Shown here: piece by piece, positions 9,156 to 17,895 of the stretch
Position numbering within the stretch: position 1 is the stretch's first letter
How the letters are laid out: each line of letters starts with the position of its first letter
Source: Pseudosulfitobacter sp. DSM 107133
Lineage (GTDB): Bacteria > Pseudomonadota > Alphaproteobacteria > Rhodobacterales > Rhodobacteraceae
Direction: 5' to 3'
DNA: 64,000 nucleotides
Assembly (NCBI RefSeq): GCF_022788695.1
Contig: NZ_CP085157.1
Span: forward strand, 94,962-158,961
Made by a program: the position numbers and the translations under genes
The notes under the pieces: model-generated
Seen by the model: only the letters and a program-made list of their open reading frames with translations
Database searches by the model: none
What the model was told of the DNA's origin: nothing

Positions 9156-9995
9156 ATGAATGAGATCGACCTTGACGCGCTGGCACCCTGGCTAGGACGC
9201 ACTGAAACCAAAGAAGACGTCCTGACGCACGGTCTGATCGACAAATTCCGTGCCGCGTTCGGTCCGCAACTTTGGGGCGGAGCAGGTGATGTCCCGCTGG
9301 GGGTTCATTGGTGTATTGCCCTTGATACCGTGCCAGCTGCCGCCCTGTCAGACGATGGCCATGCCGCAAGGGGTGGATTTCTGCCCCCTGTCCCGCTGCC
9401 CGCCCGCATGTGGGCCGGCGGCGATGTTACACATTTCACGCCGCTGACGATCGGCGAAGCCGTCACCCGCCGCTCGGTGATCGGGGATATAACAGCCAAG
9501 CAGGGCCGCAGCGGAACGTTGGTCTTTGTGACCGTAGAACACGAGTATTCGAGCGGCGGCCGGCTTTGTATTCGGGAGAAGCAATCGATTGTCTATCGTG
9601 AGATTTCTGTGCCCCGCCCGGTCAAGAACGCACCTGCCGCGGTTGACCCCACCACGCTCAGATCGAGCCTTGCACCGGATCCGGTGCTGCTGTTTCGCTA
9701 TTCGGCGCTGACGTTCAATGCCCATCGCATCCACTATGACCACGTCTACGCCACCGAAACCGAAGCCTATGCCGGGCTTGTTGTGCATGGCCCATTGCAG
9801 GCGACGCTTCTTCTGAATCTGGCGGCGGAAGCCTTGAAGTCGTCGCCCCACCGGTTTTCTTTCCGGGGACTGGCACCGCTGACCCTGCCCTGCGAATTGC
9901 AGTTGCATAGTGAAGGGGCCGAAAACTCCGGAACCGTCTGGTGCCAGGATCAAACCGGTCTTCGAAGCTTTACCGCAGAATACGCGACTGTCTGA
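9156..9995 (+). CDS. Hot-dog acyl-CoA hydratase, HTD2/mesaconyl-C4-CoA hydratase-like
   Basis: This 279-residue protein is a two-hot-dog hydratase with an N-terminal FAS1-type dehydratase-like half. The C-terminal half carries the hydratase signature FNAHRIHYDHVYATETE followed by YAGLVVHGPLQATLL. Relatives hydrate mesaconyl-C4-CoA or related enoyl-CoAs. The ATG at 9156 follows a CAGGG site; upstream sequence in this frame is inside the ACAD gene and is not used. It closes the first operon. Acting after the carboxylase, it could add water to a carboxylated enoyl-CoA before the lyase step, which is an inference from order only. Confidence 0.8.
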   Translation: MNEIDLDALAPWLGRTETKEDVLTHGLIDKFRAAFGPQLWGGAGDVPLGVHWCIALDTVPAAALSDDGHAARGGFLPPVPLPARMWAGGDVTHFTPLTIGEAVTRRSVIGDITAKQGRSGTLVFVTVEHEYSSGGRLCIREKQSIVYREISVPRPVKNAPAAVDPTTLRSSLAPDPVLLFRYSALTFNAHRIHYDHVYATETEAYAGLVVHGPLQATLLLNLAAEALKSSPHRFSFRGLAPLTLPCELQLHSEGAENSGTVWCQDQTGLRSFTAEYATV

Positions 9996-10024
9996 GCGGT
10001 TCTGCTTGGCGGCGGATTCAATTG

Positions 10025-10054
10025 TTGATTTAACTTTCTAACATATGTTAGGTA
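10025..10054 (+). promoter_or_regulatory. Operator site 1 with promoter of importer operon 1
   Basis: The 16-base site TCTAACATATGTTAGG lies at 10037-10052; its inner 14 bases are a perfect palindrome. It overlaps a plausible sigma-70 promoter, TTGATT at 10025-10030 and TAGGTA at 10049-10054 (18-base spacer), so a bound protein would block it. The same TCTAAC-N4-GTTAGA element occurs four more times in the island. Confidence 0.7.
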
Positions 10055-10116
10055 TCAGAAAGCGGCTTGGCACCTCCGGCAAGCAGCCCTCTGAAATAAG
10101 AGGTGGGAGGAGAAAA

Positions 10117-10209
10117 ATGCGAGGAAACCTCGTCACTTGCGGATCACCGTTCGGTCAGGTTATGTGCCGTTCCATGGGCTGTCGGCAAAAGGCACGGGCT
10201 GAGTCATGA
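10117..10209 (+). CDS. Possible 30-residue leader peptide upstream of livG
   Basis: A short frame, MRGNLVTC...RAES, begins at ATG 10117 behind a strong GGGAGGAG site, much better than that of livG itself. Its TGA overlaps the livG start (ATGA at 10206-10209), a classic coupling arrangement. A small hairpin, CGAGG-AAA-CCTCG, covers 10120-10132 just after the start codon. I do not recognise the peptide, which contains three cysteines. It may only serve to deliver ribosomes to livG or to attenuate. There is no homology support, so it could also be an accident. Confidence 0.45.
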   Translation: MRGNLVTCGSPFGQVMCRSMGCRQKARAES

Positions 10210-10985
10210 CCACGAATGGGGGGATCGTCACATCGCCGCTTGCTGTGCGCAGTGCAACTTTGAAATTTGGCGGTGTGACGGCGCTCGACGATGTGAGCAT
10301 TACCGTGAACGACGATGAATTGCTTGCGATCATCGGTCCGAACGGTGCCGGAAAAACATCACTTCTGAACGTTACTGCGGGTTTCTATCGTCCGCAGAAG
10401 GGCCGTGTCGAGTTGTCCGGGCAGGACGTTACCGGCCTGCGTGTAGACCAGATCGCCCGGCGCGGACTGGCGCGTACGTTTCAGGGCACCCATCTCTTTG
10501 CCGGGCAGACCGTGGTGGAAAACATCATGATCGGTCGTCACATGCTGATGAAATCGAATGTGATCCAGGCCTTTTTCCAGTTTGGGCTCGTGATGCGGGA
10601 GGAATCAGAGCATCGCGAAGCCGCCGAAGAGATTATTGACTTTCTGGAGATCGAAGCAATCCGCAACCGGCCAGTGGGCACATTGGGCTACGGGCTGCGC
10701 AAACGTGTCGATCTGGGCCGCGCATTGGCGCAGGAACCATCCATCCTGCTGATGGATGAACCGATGGCTGGCATGAACTCGGAAGAGAAAGAAGACCTCG
10801 CGCGCTTCATTCTCGATGTGCGCGAGGCGCGCAAGATTCCAGTGGTTCTGGTCGAGCACGACATGGGCGTTGTTATGGACCTTGCTGACCGGATCGTGGT
10901 GCTGGACTTCGGGCGGGTCATCGCCGAAGGCACGCCCGAAGAAATCCAGAAGAACCCGGCTGTGATCAAGGCATATCTGGGTTAG
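10206..10985 (+). CDS. livG: HAAT-type ABC importer ATPase, LivG-like
   Basis: This 259-residue ATPase has Walker A GPNGAGKTS, a signature region LGYGLRKRVDLGRAL (degenerate compared with LSGGQ, as usual for LivG), Walker B ILLMDEP and the switch histidine in VEHDMG. It powers uptake through the LivH/LivM permease together with LivF. It is the first large gene of importer operon 1, behind operator site 1 and the leader ORF. The real ligand is unlikely to be an amino acid given the catabolic context. The ligase gene follows after 4 bases. Confidence 0.9.
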   Translation: MTTNGGIVTSPLAVRSATLKFGGVTALDDVSITVNDDELLAIIGPNGAGKTSLLNVTAGFYRPQKGRVELSGQDVTGLRVDQIARRGLARTFQGTHLFAGQTVVENIMIGRHMLMKSNVIQAFFQFGLVMREESEHREAAEEIIDFLEIEAIRNRPVGTLGYGLRKRVDLGRALAQEPSILLMDEPMAGMNSEEKEDLARFILDVREARKIPVVLVEHDMGVVMDLADRIVVLDFGRVIAEGTPEEIQKNPAVIKAYLG

Positions 10986-10989
10986 CGGG

Positions 10990-12987
10990 ATGACAAAACA
11001 ACGAACAGCAATGGTCTTTTCAGACCCGGCAGTGACACACAGCGAAACCCTGCCGCAGGTTTTGCTCGCGCGTGCAACGTCCATGCCGAACAACCTCGCC
11101 GAACGCCACAAGCGCCTGGGCATCTGGCGGGAATTCACCTGGGCCGATGTGATTGACAGAGTTCGTGCCCTGGCTCTCGGGTTGGAGAACCTGGGCCTGT
11201 CGGCGGGCGAATCCGTCATGTTGATCGGGGAAAACGAACCCGAACATTTCTGGGCTGAATACGCCGTTCAGTCATTGGGCGGCAAAGTCCTGTCCGTCTA
11301 TCCGGATCAGAACGCCGAAGAGATCCTGTATCTGGCCGAAGACTCGCAAACGCGGATTTTTCTGGCGCAGGATCAGGAGCAGGTCGATAAATGCATCGAG
11401 ATCGCGGGCAAGTACTCGGGTGCCTTGGCGATCGTTTACTGGGATGATTCTGGTCTTTGGAGCTATGATCATCCCCTTTTGCATTCATTTGAAAGCCTTA
11501 GCGCGGCAGGACGTCAGATTCACGCCAAGGAGCCTGCCAGATTTGAAGAACACGTCAAACGCGGACGGGCGGACGATACCGCCTTGCTGTCCTATACCTC
11601 CGGGACCACGGGAAAACCGAAGGGCGTTGTCATCAGCTATCGTTACCTGTTCGACAACTGCTCACGTGTGATGGGGGCAATCGAAATCGCGCCAGGCACC
11701 GAATACTTGACGTACATTTCGCCTGCCTGGGTCACGGAACAGATTTTCGGCCTGTCGATCGGTTTGATCGCGCCCATGGTCGTCAATTTTCCCGAAGGCC
11801 CCGAAGATGTGCTGACCAACATCCGCGAACTGGCGGTTGACGCGCTGGTGTTCAGTCCGCGCCAGTGGGAAAACCTTGCGTCGATCGTGCAGGCCCGGAT
11901 GTTGGGCGCGGGCAAGTTCCGCAACTTGATGTACAATTGGGGTATGAAAGTCGGCCGTGACGTTTATGTCGAACGCTTGGAAGGGCGCAGTCCCAGCCTC
12001 GCCTCGCGCCTGCGACTTCCCTTTGCCGAGGCGCTGGTGCTGCATCACCTGCGCGACAATTTGGGCCTTGGCAAGGCAAAAAATGCGATGAGCGGCGGTG
12101 CTCTGATGGCCCCCGAAGTCTTTCGCATGTTCCACGCCATGGGGGTCAAGCTGCGCAACGTCTATGGCGCGACCGAAATCGGCCTTCTGACCGCGCATGT
12201 CAGCGAAAGTTATCAGCTGGAAACAAGCGGCAGCTGGATGCAAAGCAATACCGCTTATGGCGATCCGTTGGAATACCGCATAACGCCGCAAAGTGAGTTG
12301 CAGGTCCGCGGCGGCTCGGGCTTTGGCGGATATTATGGCAAACCGGACGAGACCGCCGAGGTGCTGACCGAAGACGGTTGGTATGCCACCGGCGATGCGG
12401 TTTCGATGACCGATGACGGAGAGCTGGTATTCTACGACCGCGTCAAGGACATGCGCCGCCTAGCGAACGGCCACAGTTATCCGCCGCAGTTTATCGAAAC
12501 ACGGCTGCGCTACAGCCCCTACATCAAGGATCTTATGACGCTGGGCGACGAAACCCGGGATTTTGTCGGAGCGCTGATCAATATCGACATGGAGGTCCTC
12601 AGCCGCTGGGCCGAAGAGAACAATATCAGCTTCTCGACCTATACCGACCTGTCGCAAAAAGCCGAGGTTCTGGACCTTATCAAAGGCGAGGTTTCGCGCA
12701 TCAACGCCTTGCTGCCCGAAGGTTCTCGGGTCGTGCGGTTCGCGAATTTCCCCAAGGAACTGGACCCGGACGAAGGCGAGCTGACCCGCAGCCGGAAACT
12801 CCGGCGCGCATTCCTGGAAGATCGGTATGCCACGCTCGTCGAGGCTATTTACAGCGGTGCCGACAAGATCGACCTTGAGATTGCCGTTACTTATCAGGAT
12901 GGCCGCCAGGGCGTGCTCAGGGCCGAGGTGCGTGTATCGGATGTCGAGAGCGGATCGAAGGCTGCCGGGCGGCGGTCGCAAATTTAA
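10990..12987 (+). CDS. AMP-forming long-chain-type acyl-CoA synthetase
   Basis: This 665-residue ANL-superfamily ligase has the phosphate loop YTSGTTGKPKG, the adenine motif YGATEIG, YATGDAV and a C-terminal ELTRSRKLRRAF segment. It makes an acyl-CoA from a free acid, ATP and CoA. Its placement between livG and livH repeats in importer operon 2 (45889-47808), arguing that uptake and CoA activation are coupled. Relatives are annotated as long-chain fatty-acid or bile-acid-type ligases. The substrate is unknown here but is expected to be the imported acid. Confidence 0.88.
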   Translation: MTKQRTAMVFSDPAVTHSETLPQVLLARATSMPNNLAERHKRLGIWREFTWADVIDRVRALALGLENLGLSAGESVMLIGENEPEHFWAEYAVQSLGGKVLSVYPDQNAEEILYLAEDSQTRIFLAQDQEQVDKCIEIAGKYSGALAIVYWDDSGLWSYDHPLLHSFESLSAAGRQIHAKEPARFEEHVKRGRADDTALLSYTSGTTGKPKGVVISYRYLFDNCSRVMGAIEIAPGTEYLTYISPAWVTEQIFGLSIGLIAPMVVNFPEGPEDVLTNIRELAVDALVFSPRQWENLASIVQARMLGAGKFRNLMYNWGMKVGRDVYVERLEGRSPSLASRLRLPFAEALVLHHLRDNLGLGKAKNAMSGGALMAPEVFRMFHAMGVKLRNVYGATEIGLLTAHVSESYQLETSGSWMQSNTAYGDPLEYRITPQSELQVRGGSGFGGYYGKPDETAEVLTEDGWYATGDAVSMTDDGELVFYDRVKDMRRLANGHSYPPQFIETRLRYSPYIKDLMTLGDETRDFVGALINIDMEVLSRWAEENNISFSTYTDLSQKAEVLDLIKGEVSRINALLPEGSRVVRFANFPKELDPDEGELTRSRKLRRAFLEDRYATLVEAIYSGADKIDLEIAVTYQDGRQGVLRAEVRVSDVESGSKAAGRRSQI

Positions 12988-13002
12988 GGGAGGTCGGCAA
13001 AA

Positions 13003-13887
13003 ATGGTCTATTTCATCAATGACATCATCACCGGGGCCTTGATCGGCCTGCTTTACGCGCTGGTGGCCATGGGGTTCGTCGTGATCTACCGCGCTAGCAA
13101 GGTGTTCAATTTCGCGCAGGGCGAACTGGTGATCATCGGCGGTTTCATCGTCTGGTTCACAACCATGCAGCTCGGCCTGAGCCTGTGGCTGTCGATCCCG
13201 CTATCCTTGGTTCTTGCGGGTCTTGTCGGCTATCTGATCGAACGGATTTTCCTCACCAAGCTGATCGGTGAATCGGTGTTCTCGATGGTGATGGTGACTG
13301 TCGGCCTGCTGATCCTGCTGCGTGGCGTCGTCCTGCTGCTGTTTGGGGCTTCCGTCCGGCCATTCCCGATCATCTTTCCGCTGAAGCCGCTCTTACTCGG
13401 CGATATGCTGATTCCGATGAACTTGCTTATCGGGGGGATCATCACCATCGTTGCCGCCGTTGGCCTGTCCTGGTTCTTCAACTGGACCCGTTCAGGCCTG
13501 CGGATGACGGCAGTGGCCGAAGATCACGTCGTCGCTGCTTCGATGGGGATTTCGGTGAAAGGCTCTATTGCCTTTGCCTGGATTCTCGGCGCAATCCTGT
13601 CCACGATAGGAGCGATGATCTTCCTCAGCGGCAAGTCGCTGACCTTTCTGGCCTCGGATATCGGTTTTGCGGCACTGCCGGTTGCATTGTTCGCCGGGTT
13701 GGAGTCGATCGGCGGACTTGTCCTGGCGGGAATCATCATCGGTGTAATCCAGAGCCTGACCACCAACTACCTCGATCCGATCATCGGCGGCTCGCTCGGC
13801 AGTGTCGTGCCCTATATCATCATGCTTGCCATTCTGCTGATCCGGCCCACGGGTCTGTTCGGCTGGCGCACAATCGAGCGGGTTTAA
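13003..13887 (+). CDS. livH: HAAT-type ABC importer permease, LivH-like
   Basis: This 294-residue inner-membrane permease has about eight hydrophobic segments. The family-typical GLLYALVAMGFVVIYRAS start and the FNFAQGEL motif after the first helix are present, as is the C-terminal LLIRPTGLFG. It pairs with LivM at 13891. GGGAGG at 12988-12993 supports the ATG at 13003. It lies inside operon 1 between the ligase and livM. Confidence 0.92.
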   Translation: MVYFINDIITGALIGLLYALVAMGFVVIYRASKVFNFAQGELVIIGGFIVWFTTMQLGLSLWLSIPLSLVLAGLVGYLIERIFLTKLIGESVFSMVMVTVGLLILLRGVVLLLFGASVRPFPIIFPLKPLLLGDMLIPMNLLIGGIITIVAAVGLSWFFNWTRSGLRMTAVAEDHVVAASMGISVKGSIAFAWILGAILSTIGAMIFLSGKSLTFLASDIGFAALPVALFAGLESIGGLVLAGIIIGVIQSLTTNYLDPIIGGSLGSVVPYIIMLAILLIRPTGLFGWRTIERV

Positions 13888-13890
13888 TTC

Positions 13891-14943
13891 ATGGATCCTT
13901 CCGGCATTTTTCCCACAAGCTATCGCGCCGACAGACGTCTCGTGCGCACGCGCTGGCAGGCGGTTTGCCTGGCGCTGTTCCTCGTGGTTATGCTGGCGAT
14001 GCCCTATCTTGTGAGCGGGCGTATCATCGCCGTGCTGAACATGATGCTGATCAGCGCCGTGATCGCCGTCGGACTCCAGATTTGCACCGGCTATGCGGGC
14101 CAGATCAATCTGGGCCAGGCCGCATTCATGGGGGTGGGCGCCTATACCGCTTCGATACTGGCCTCCAAGACCGGTCTCACGTTCCTGTTGACCATACCGT
14201 TGGCCGGGTTCGCGGCTGCGCTGTTCGGCTTTCTCTTCGGTTTGACGGCGACTCGGATCAAGGGGTTCTATCTGGCGCTGACGACTCTCGCGGCACAGTT
14301 CATCTTTCATTTTGCAGTCCTGAACCTGCCATCCTCCTGGCTAGGTGGCTCAAATGGAGTCACCGTGCCGGCAGCAGAGATATTCGGGCTGCGCTTCGTC
14401 ACCGAGACCCAGCAATTCTACATGAACCTTGCGGTTGCCGCGATCATGATCGCAGGCGCGTTCGGGATCATCCGGTCGCGCTTCGGTCGCGCCTTCATCG
14501 CGGTCAGGGACGATGACGTGGCCGCAGGCATCATGGGGATCAATGTAGCGGCTACCAAGGCGAATGCCTTTCTGATCGGCGCCTTCTATGCTGGCGTCGG
14601 CGGGGCACTCTGGGCCTACATGATCCGCTTTGTCGGGGTCGATCAATTCACCCTGTTCCATTCCATCTTTTTCGTGGCGATGATCATCGTCGGTGGAATG
14701 GGGTCGATCGTCGGGGCGCTGGTCGGTGTCTTCGTCATTCGCACCATCCAGGAAGTTATTGCCACAGTCGGCCCGAATATCGCCGATTCCGTCTCGTTTC
14801 TGGGAGGCGATATCGTGTTCGCGGGCATGAACGTCATTCTTGGTGGCGTGATTGCCTTGTTCATGATCCTTGAACCCAAGGGGGTGATGCACCGCTGGAA
14901 TATCCTGAAATCGTCTTATCGTATCTGGCCGTTCCCCTATTGA
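13891..14943 (+). CDS. livM: HAAT-type ABC importer permease, LivM-like
   Basis: This 350-residue permease has about ten hydrophobic segments. It carries the LivM signatures GYAGQINLGQAAFMGVGAY and the RDDDVAAGIMGINVAATK loop that couples to the ATPases. It follows livH after three bases and forms the second half of the translocation pore. The C terminus (GVMHRWN) is typical of the family. Substrate unknown. Confidence 0.92.
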   Translation: MDPSGIFPTSYRADRRLVRTRWQAVCLALFLVVMLAMPYLVSGRIIAVLNMMLISAVIAVGLQICTGYAGQINLGQAAFMGVGAYTASILASKTGLTFLLTIPLAGFAAALFGFLFGLTATRIKGFYLALTTLAAQFIFHFAVLNLPSSWLGGSNGVTVPAAEIFGLRFVTETQQFYMNLAVAAIMIAGAFGIIRSRFGRAFIAVRDDDVAAGIMGINVAATKANAFLIGAFYAGVGGALWAYMIRFVGVDQFTLFHSIFFVAMIIVGGMGSIVGALVGVFVIRTIQEVIATVGPNIADSVSFLGGDIVFAGMNVILGGVIALFMILEPKGVMHRWNILKSSYRIWPFPY

Positions 14944-14979
14944 TTTCGGGGCGGTCTATAACCTGGGAGGAGAATGAAA

Positions 14980-16218
14980 ATGACATACCTCAGCAAATCG
15001 GGCCTTGGGGGGCTGCTGGCCGCCGGAACGCTGGCGCTCGCCACGGCGCTACCAATGAAGGCACAGGCGGAGACCACATATAACCTTGCGCTTCTGTCGG
15101 ACTTTTCTGGCCCCTATGCCGACATCATGCCGATCTTGGCCTCAAGCCGGGAGGTCGTTTTCGACTGGTGGAACGCGACCAGCGGCAAGGAACTCGGCGT
15201 CAAGCTGAACTACAAGAACTACGAGACCCGATATGATGCCGCACAGGTCGCCAGCCTGTGGCCCGGAATCAAGTCGGAGCTGGCGCCGATCGCCGTGGTC
15301 GGCCTTGGCGGGCCGGACGTGGCGGCCCTGTCCGAACGCTTACCCGAAGACAAGATCCCGATGTTCATGGCCACGGCCGCCTATGGCTTTGCCTGGCAGC
15401 CCGATTCCTGGATATTTAATCCGCGCCCGACCTATTCGCATGAAGCCGCAGGCTTTCTGGCTTGGATGCGCGAACAGCGTGGCGGCGACGAACCCATAAA
15501 ATTCGCGGTCCTGTCCTCCGAGGCATCCCCTGCCTATGTCGATATGGGAAAGGGGCTCGAAGTCTATGCCGAAGAGCATCCCGAGGCCGCCGATTTGGTT
15601 GAGGTCATCTATACCGACGTGCAGCCGACCGACCTGACCGCGCAAATGCGTCGCGTCGCGCGGTCGGGGGCCGAAGCGGTGATCATCCAGACCAACACCT
15701 CGATCGTGGTCGCCGCGAAACGCGGGTTGCAGGCCAACGGGGCCGACATCCCGATCATGATGAGCTCGCATAACGGGCTGCCTGCCTCGGGCAAAGCGCT
15801 TGGCGGGCTGGCGCAGCTTGAAGGCGACTTTGAGGCCTACGGCATGGTGATCGCGGCCGATGAGGACACAGAAGCGCGGCAGTTTTACCAGACCCTAGTT
15901 TCGGATTACGGGCTCAAGGCGCCCTGGAATGTCGTGACGGCCATGGGGATTTCCCAGGCCCTCTATACCGTGGCCGTGATCGAGCACGCGATCGAGGAGA
16001 ACGGTGCCGAAGGTCTGACGGGCGAGCTGGTGCGCGAGGCGCTCTTTGCCAAGCCGATCACCTCGGAGGAAACCCATGGCTTCCTTCCGAGTCTCACTTT
16101 CACCCCAGAAGCCCCCTTTCCTCTGAAAGGACTCAAGGTGAACGTGGGCACGGTTAAGGACGGGAAGATCACCATCGCGGCGACCGGCGTCGATGTTCCC
16201 GATTTGAGCAAGTGGTGA
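14980..16218 (+). CDS. livK: Periplasmic substrate-binding protein, LivK-like
   Basis: This 412-residue type I periplasmic binding protein has an N-terminal signal peptide (hydrophobic core LLAAGTLALATAL, likely cleavage after AQA near residue 28). The mature part begins YNLALLSDFSGPYAD. ATG 14980 is preferred over ATG 14974 because GGGAGGAG (14965-14972) is then correctly spaced. It captures the ligand for importer 1. It is clearly different from the two binding proteins of importer 2, so the importers probably differ in ligand. A strong stem-loop follows the stop codon. Confidence 0.9.
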   Translation: MTYLSKSGLGGLLAAGTLALATALPMKAQAETTYNLALLSDFSGPYADIMPILASSREVVFDWWNATSGKELGVKLNYKNYETRYDAAQVASLWPGIKSELAPIAVVGLGGPDVAALSERLPEDKIPMFMATAAYGFAWQPDSWIFNPRPTYSHEAAGFLAWMREQRGGDEPIKFAVLSSEASPAYVDMGKGLEVYAEEHPEAADLVEVIYTDVQPTDLTAQMRRVARSGAEAVIIQTNTSIVVAAKRGLQANGADIPIMMSSHNGLPASGKALGGLAQLEGDFEAYGMVIAADEDTEARQFYQTLVSDYGLKAPWNVVTAMGISQALYTVAVIEHAIEENGAEGLTGELVREALFAKPITSEETHGFLPSLTFTPEAPFPLKGLKVNVGTVKDGKITIAATGVDVPDLSKW

Positions 16219-16226
16219 ACAAAACC

Positions 16227-16250
16227 CGGGCACCGCGATCGTGGTGCCCG
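16227..16250 (+). other. Stem-loop between livK and livF
   Basis: A perfect 8-bp stem, CGGGCACC/GGTGCCCG, encloses an 8-base loop nine bases after the livK stop. No T-run follows, so it looks like an mRNA-stabilising or attenuating hairpin inside the operon rather than a full terminator. Both binding-protein genes of importer 2 have similar elements downstream. Confidence 0.65.
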
Positions 16251-16279
16251 ACCCTTTCTCTGGATCCGGACCCGAAGTT

Positions 16280-17071
16280 ATGCTCGAACTCAATAACGTG
16301 GAAGTGACCTATTCCGACGTCATTCTGGCGCTCAAAGGGATCTCAATGACCGTGCGCGAGGGTCAGTGTGTTGCGCTTCTCGGTGGAAACGGGGCAGGGA
16401 AAAGCACGACGCTCAAGGCGATTTCCGGAACTCTGAAATCCGAAGACGGAACCGTGTCCGCCGGTTCGATCGTCCTGAACGGCACGCCGATTCAGAACAT
16501 GGAAGCGTCGAATGTGGTAAAGAATGGCCTTATCCATGTGATGGAGGGCCGACGCGTGCTGCGTCACCTGACATCGGAACAGAACCTGATTGTCGGCGGG
16601 CATATGGTGACCAATTCCACCGAACTGAAAAACCGTCTGGCTCATGTCTACAGTCTGATGCCGCGTCTTGCGGACCTGCGCAACCGCACCTCGGGGTTCA
16701 TGTCCGGCGGTGAGCAGCAACTGCTTTTGATCGGCCGGGCCATGATGGCGAGGCCCAAGATCATCGCCATCGACGAGCCGTCGCTGGGTCTGGCGCCGAT
16801 GATGGTCCGTGACGTCTACGAAGTTCTCAAACAGCTCAAGCGCGAAGGCACGACCTTCTTTCTTGTTGAACAAAACAGCGCCGCCGCCCTGTCGATCGCC
16901 GATTACGCCTATGTGATGGAAAACGGGCGCATCGTCTTGGATGGCCCCGCCCACAAGCTCGCCGGCAACGAAGACATCAGAGAATTCTATCTTGGTGTCA
17001 CCGCCTCCGGTGAACGCAAGAGCTATCGCGAAATCAAGCATTATCGGCGCCGCAAGAGATGGCTCGGATAG
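16280..17071 (+). CDS. livF: HAAT-type ABC importer ATPase, LivF-like
   Basis: This 263-residue ATPase has Walker A GGNGAGKST, signature MSGGEQQ, Walker B IIAIDEPS and the switch region VEQN. It is the second ATPase of importer 1. The ATG at 16280 is chosen because family members begin MLELNNVEVTY; an upstream GTG at 16241 lies inside the stem-loop and has no ribosome site. The C-terminal tail (HYRRRKRWL) also ends the LivF of importer 2, so the two share ancestry. Confidence 0.9.
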   Translation: MLELNNVEVTYSDVILALKGISMTVREGQCVALLGGNGAGKSTTLKAISGTLKSEDGTVSAGSIVLNGTPIQNMEASNVVKNGLIHVMEGRRVLRHLTSEQNLIVGGHMVTNSTELKNRLAHVYSLMPRLADLRNRTSGFMSGGEQQLLLIGRAMMARPKIIAIDEPSLGLAPMMVRDVYEVLKQLKREGTTFFLVEQNSAAALSIADYAYVMENGRIVLDGPAHKLAGNEDIREFYLGVTASGERKSYREIKHYRRRKRWLG

Positions 17072-17084
17072 GAGGGGAAATACA

Positions 17085-17873
17085 ATGACTGAATTGCTGG
17101 ACATCAAGGGTCATACCGCACTTGTAACCGGGGCCGGACAAGGCGTGGGTCGTCAGGTCGCGCTTTATCTCGCCGAACATGGCGCGGGTGCCGTTGTGGT
17201 CAACGATTTCCACGCCGCGCGGGCCGAAAGCGTCGCGGCGGAAGTGGAAGCGGCTGGTGCAAAGGCGCTACCGATGGCCTTTGACGTGTCGGATTTCGAT
17301 GCTGTGGGCGCGGCCTTTTCCGAGGCGCAGCGCGTCTTTGGTAGCGTGGAAATTCTGGTCAATAATGCTGGTAATGCCGGGCCGACGTCACGGCTCGACG
17401 ATCTTGTACCGTTCTGGGAATCAAACCCCGCCGAATGGCGGCGCTGGATGGCCACCAATTTCGATGGCGTGCTGAACTGCACCCGCCACGCCATGCCGAT
17501 GATGGTCAAGGGTGGCTACGGACGCATCGTGACGGTCATTTCCGACGCAGGCCGGGTGGGCGAGCCGCACCTGGCGGTCTATTCCGGTGCCAAGGCCGGG
17601 GCGGCGGGCTTCATGCGCGCCATTGCAAAGGCCGGTGGCCGGTTCGGAGTTACCGCAAACTGCGTCGCCCTAGGCGGCACCAGAACCCCGGCGGTCGCCG
17701 ATCTGATCCCGGATGCGGAGACCGAAAAGCGGGCGCTTTCGCAATATGTAGTCCGGCGGCTGGGTGAGCCGGAAGACGCGGCAGGCATGATCCTGTTTCT
17801 TTGCTCGGATGCAGCAAGCTGGATCACCGGCCAGACCTATCCGGTGAATGGCGGTTATTCATTTGCTTGCTAG
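17085..17873 (+). CDS. Short-chain dehydrogenase/reductase
   Basis: This 262-residue classical SDR has TGAGQGVG for NAD(P), NNAGNAG, the catalytic serine in VISDAG and YSGAK. It ends with the WITGQTYPVNGG C terminus common in FabG-like 3-hydroxyacyl or alcohol dehydrogenases. GGAGGGG just upstream fixes the ATG at 17085. It closes importer operon 1 and converges on the CaiB-type gene with a gap of only 22 bases. It could oxidise a 3-hydroxyacyl-CoA or a ring hydroxyl; the substrate is not deducible. Confidence 0.85.
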   Translation: MTELLDIKGHTALVTGAGQGVGRQVALYLAEHGAGAVVVNDFHAARAESVAAEVEAAGAKALPMAFDVSDFDAVGAAFSEAQRVFGSVEILVNNAGNAGPTSRLDDLVPFWESNPAEWRRWMATNFDGVLNCTRHAMPMMVKGGYGRIVTVISDAGRVGEPHLAVYSGAKAGAAGFMRAIAKAGGRFGVTANCVALGGTRTPAVADLIPDAETEKRALSQYVVRRLGEPEDAAGMILFLCSDAASWITGQTYPVNGGYSFAC

Positions 17874-17895
17874 AGCCGAATATGGGCAGTCGCAA

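Noticed and set aside
16241..16279. Upstream GTG start for livF
   Set aside because: It lies within the livK-livF stem-loop and has no ribosome site; the family N terminus fits ATG 16280.
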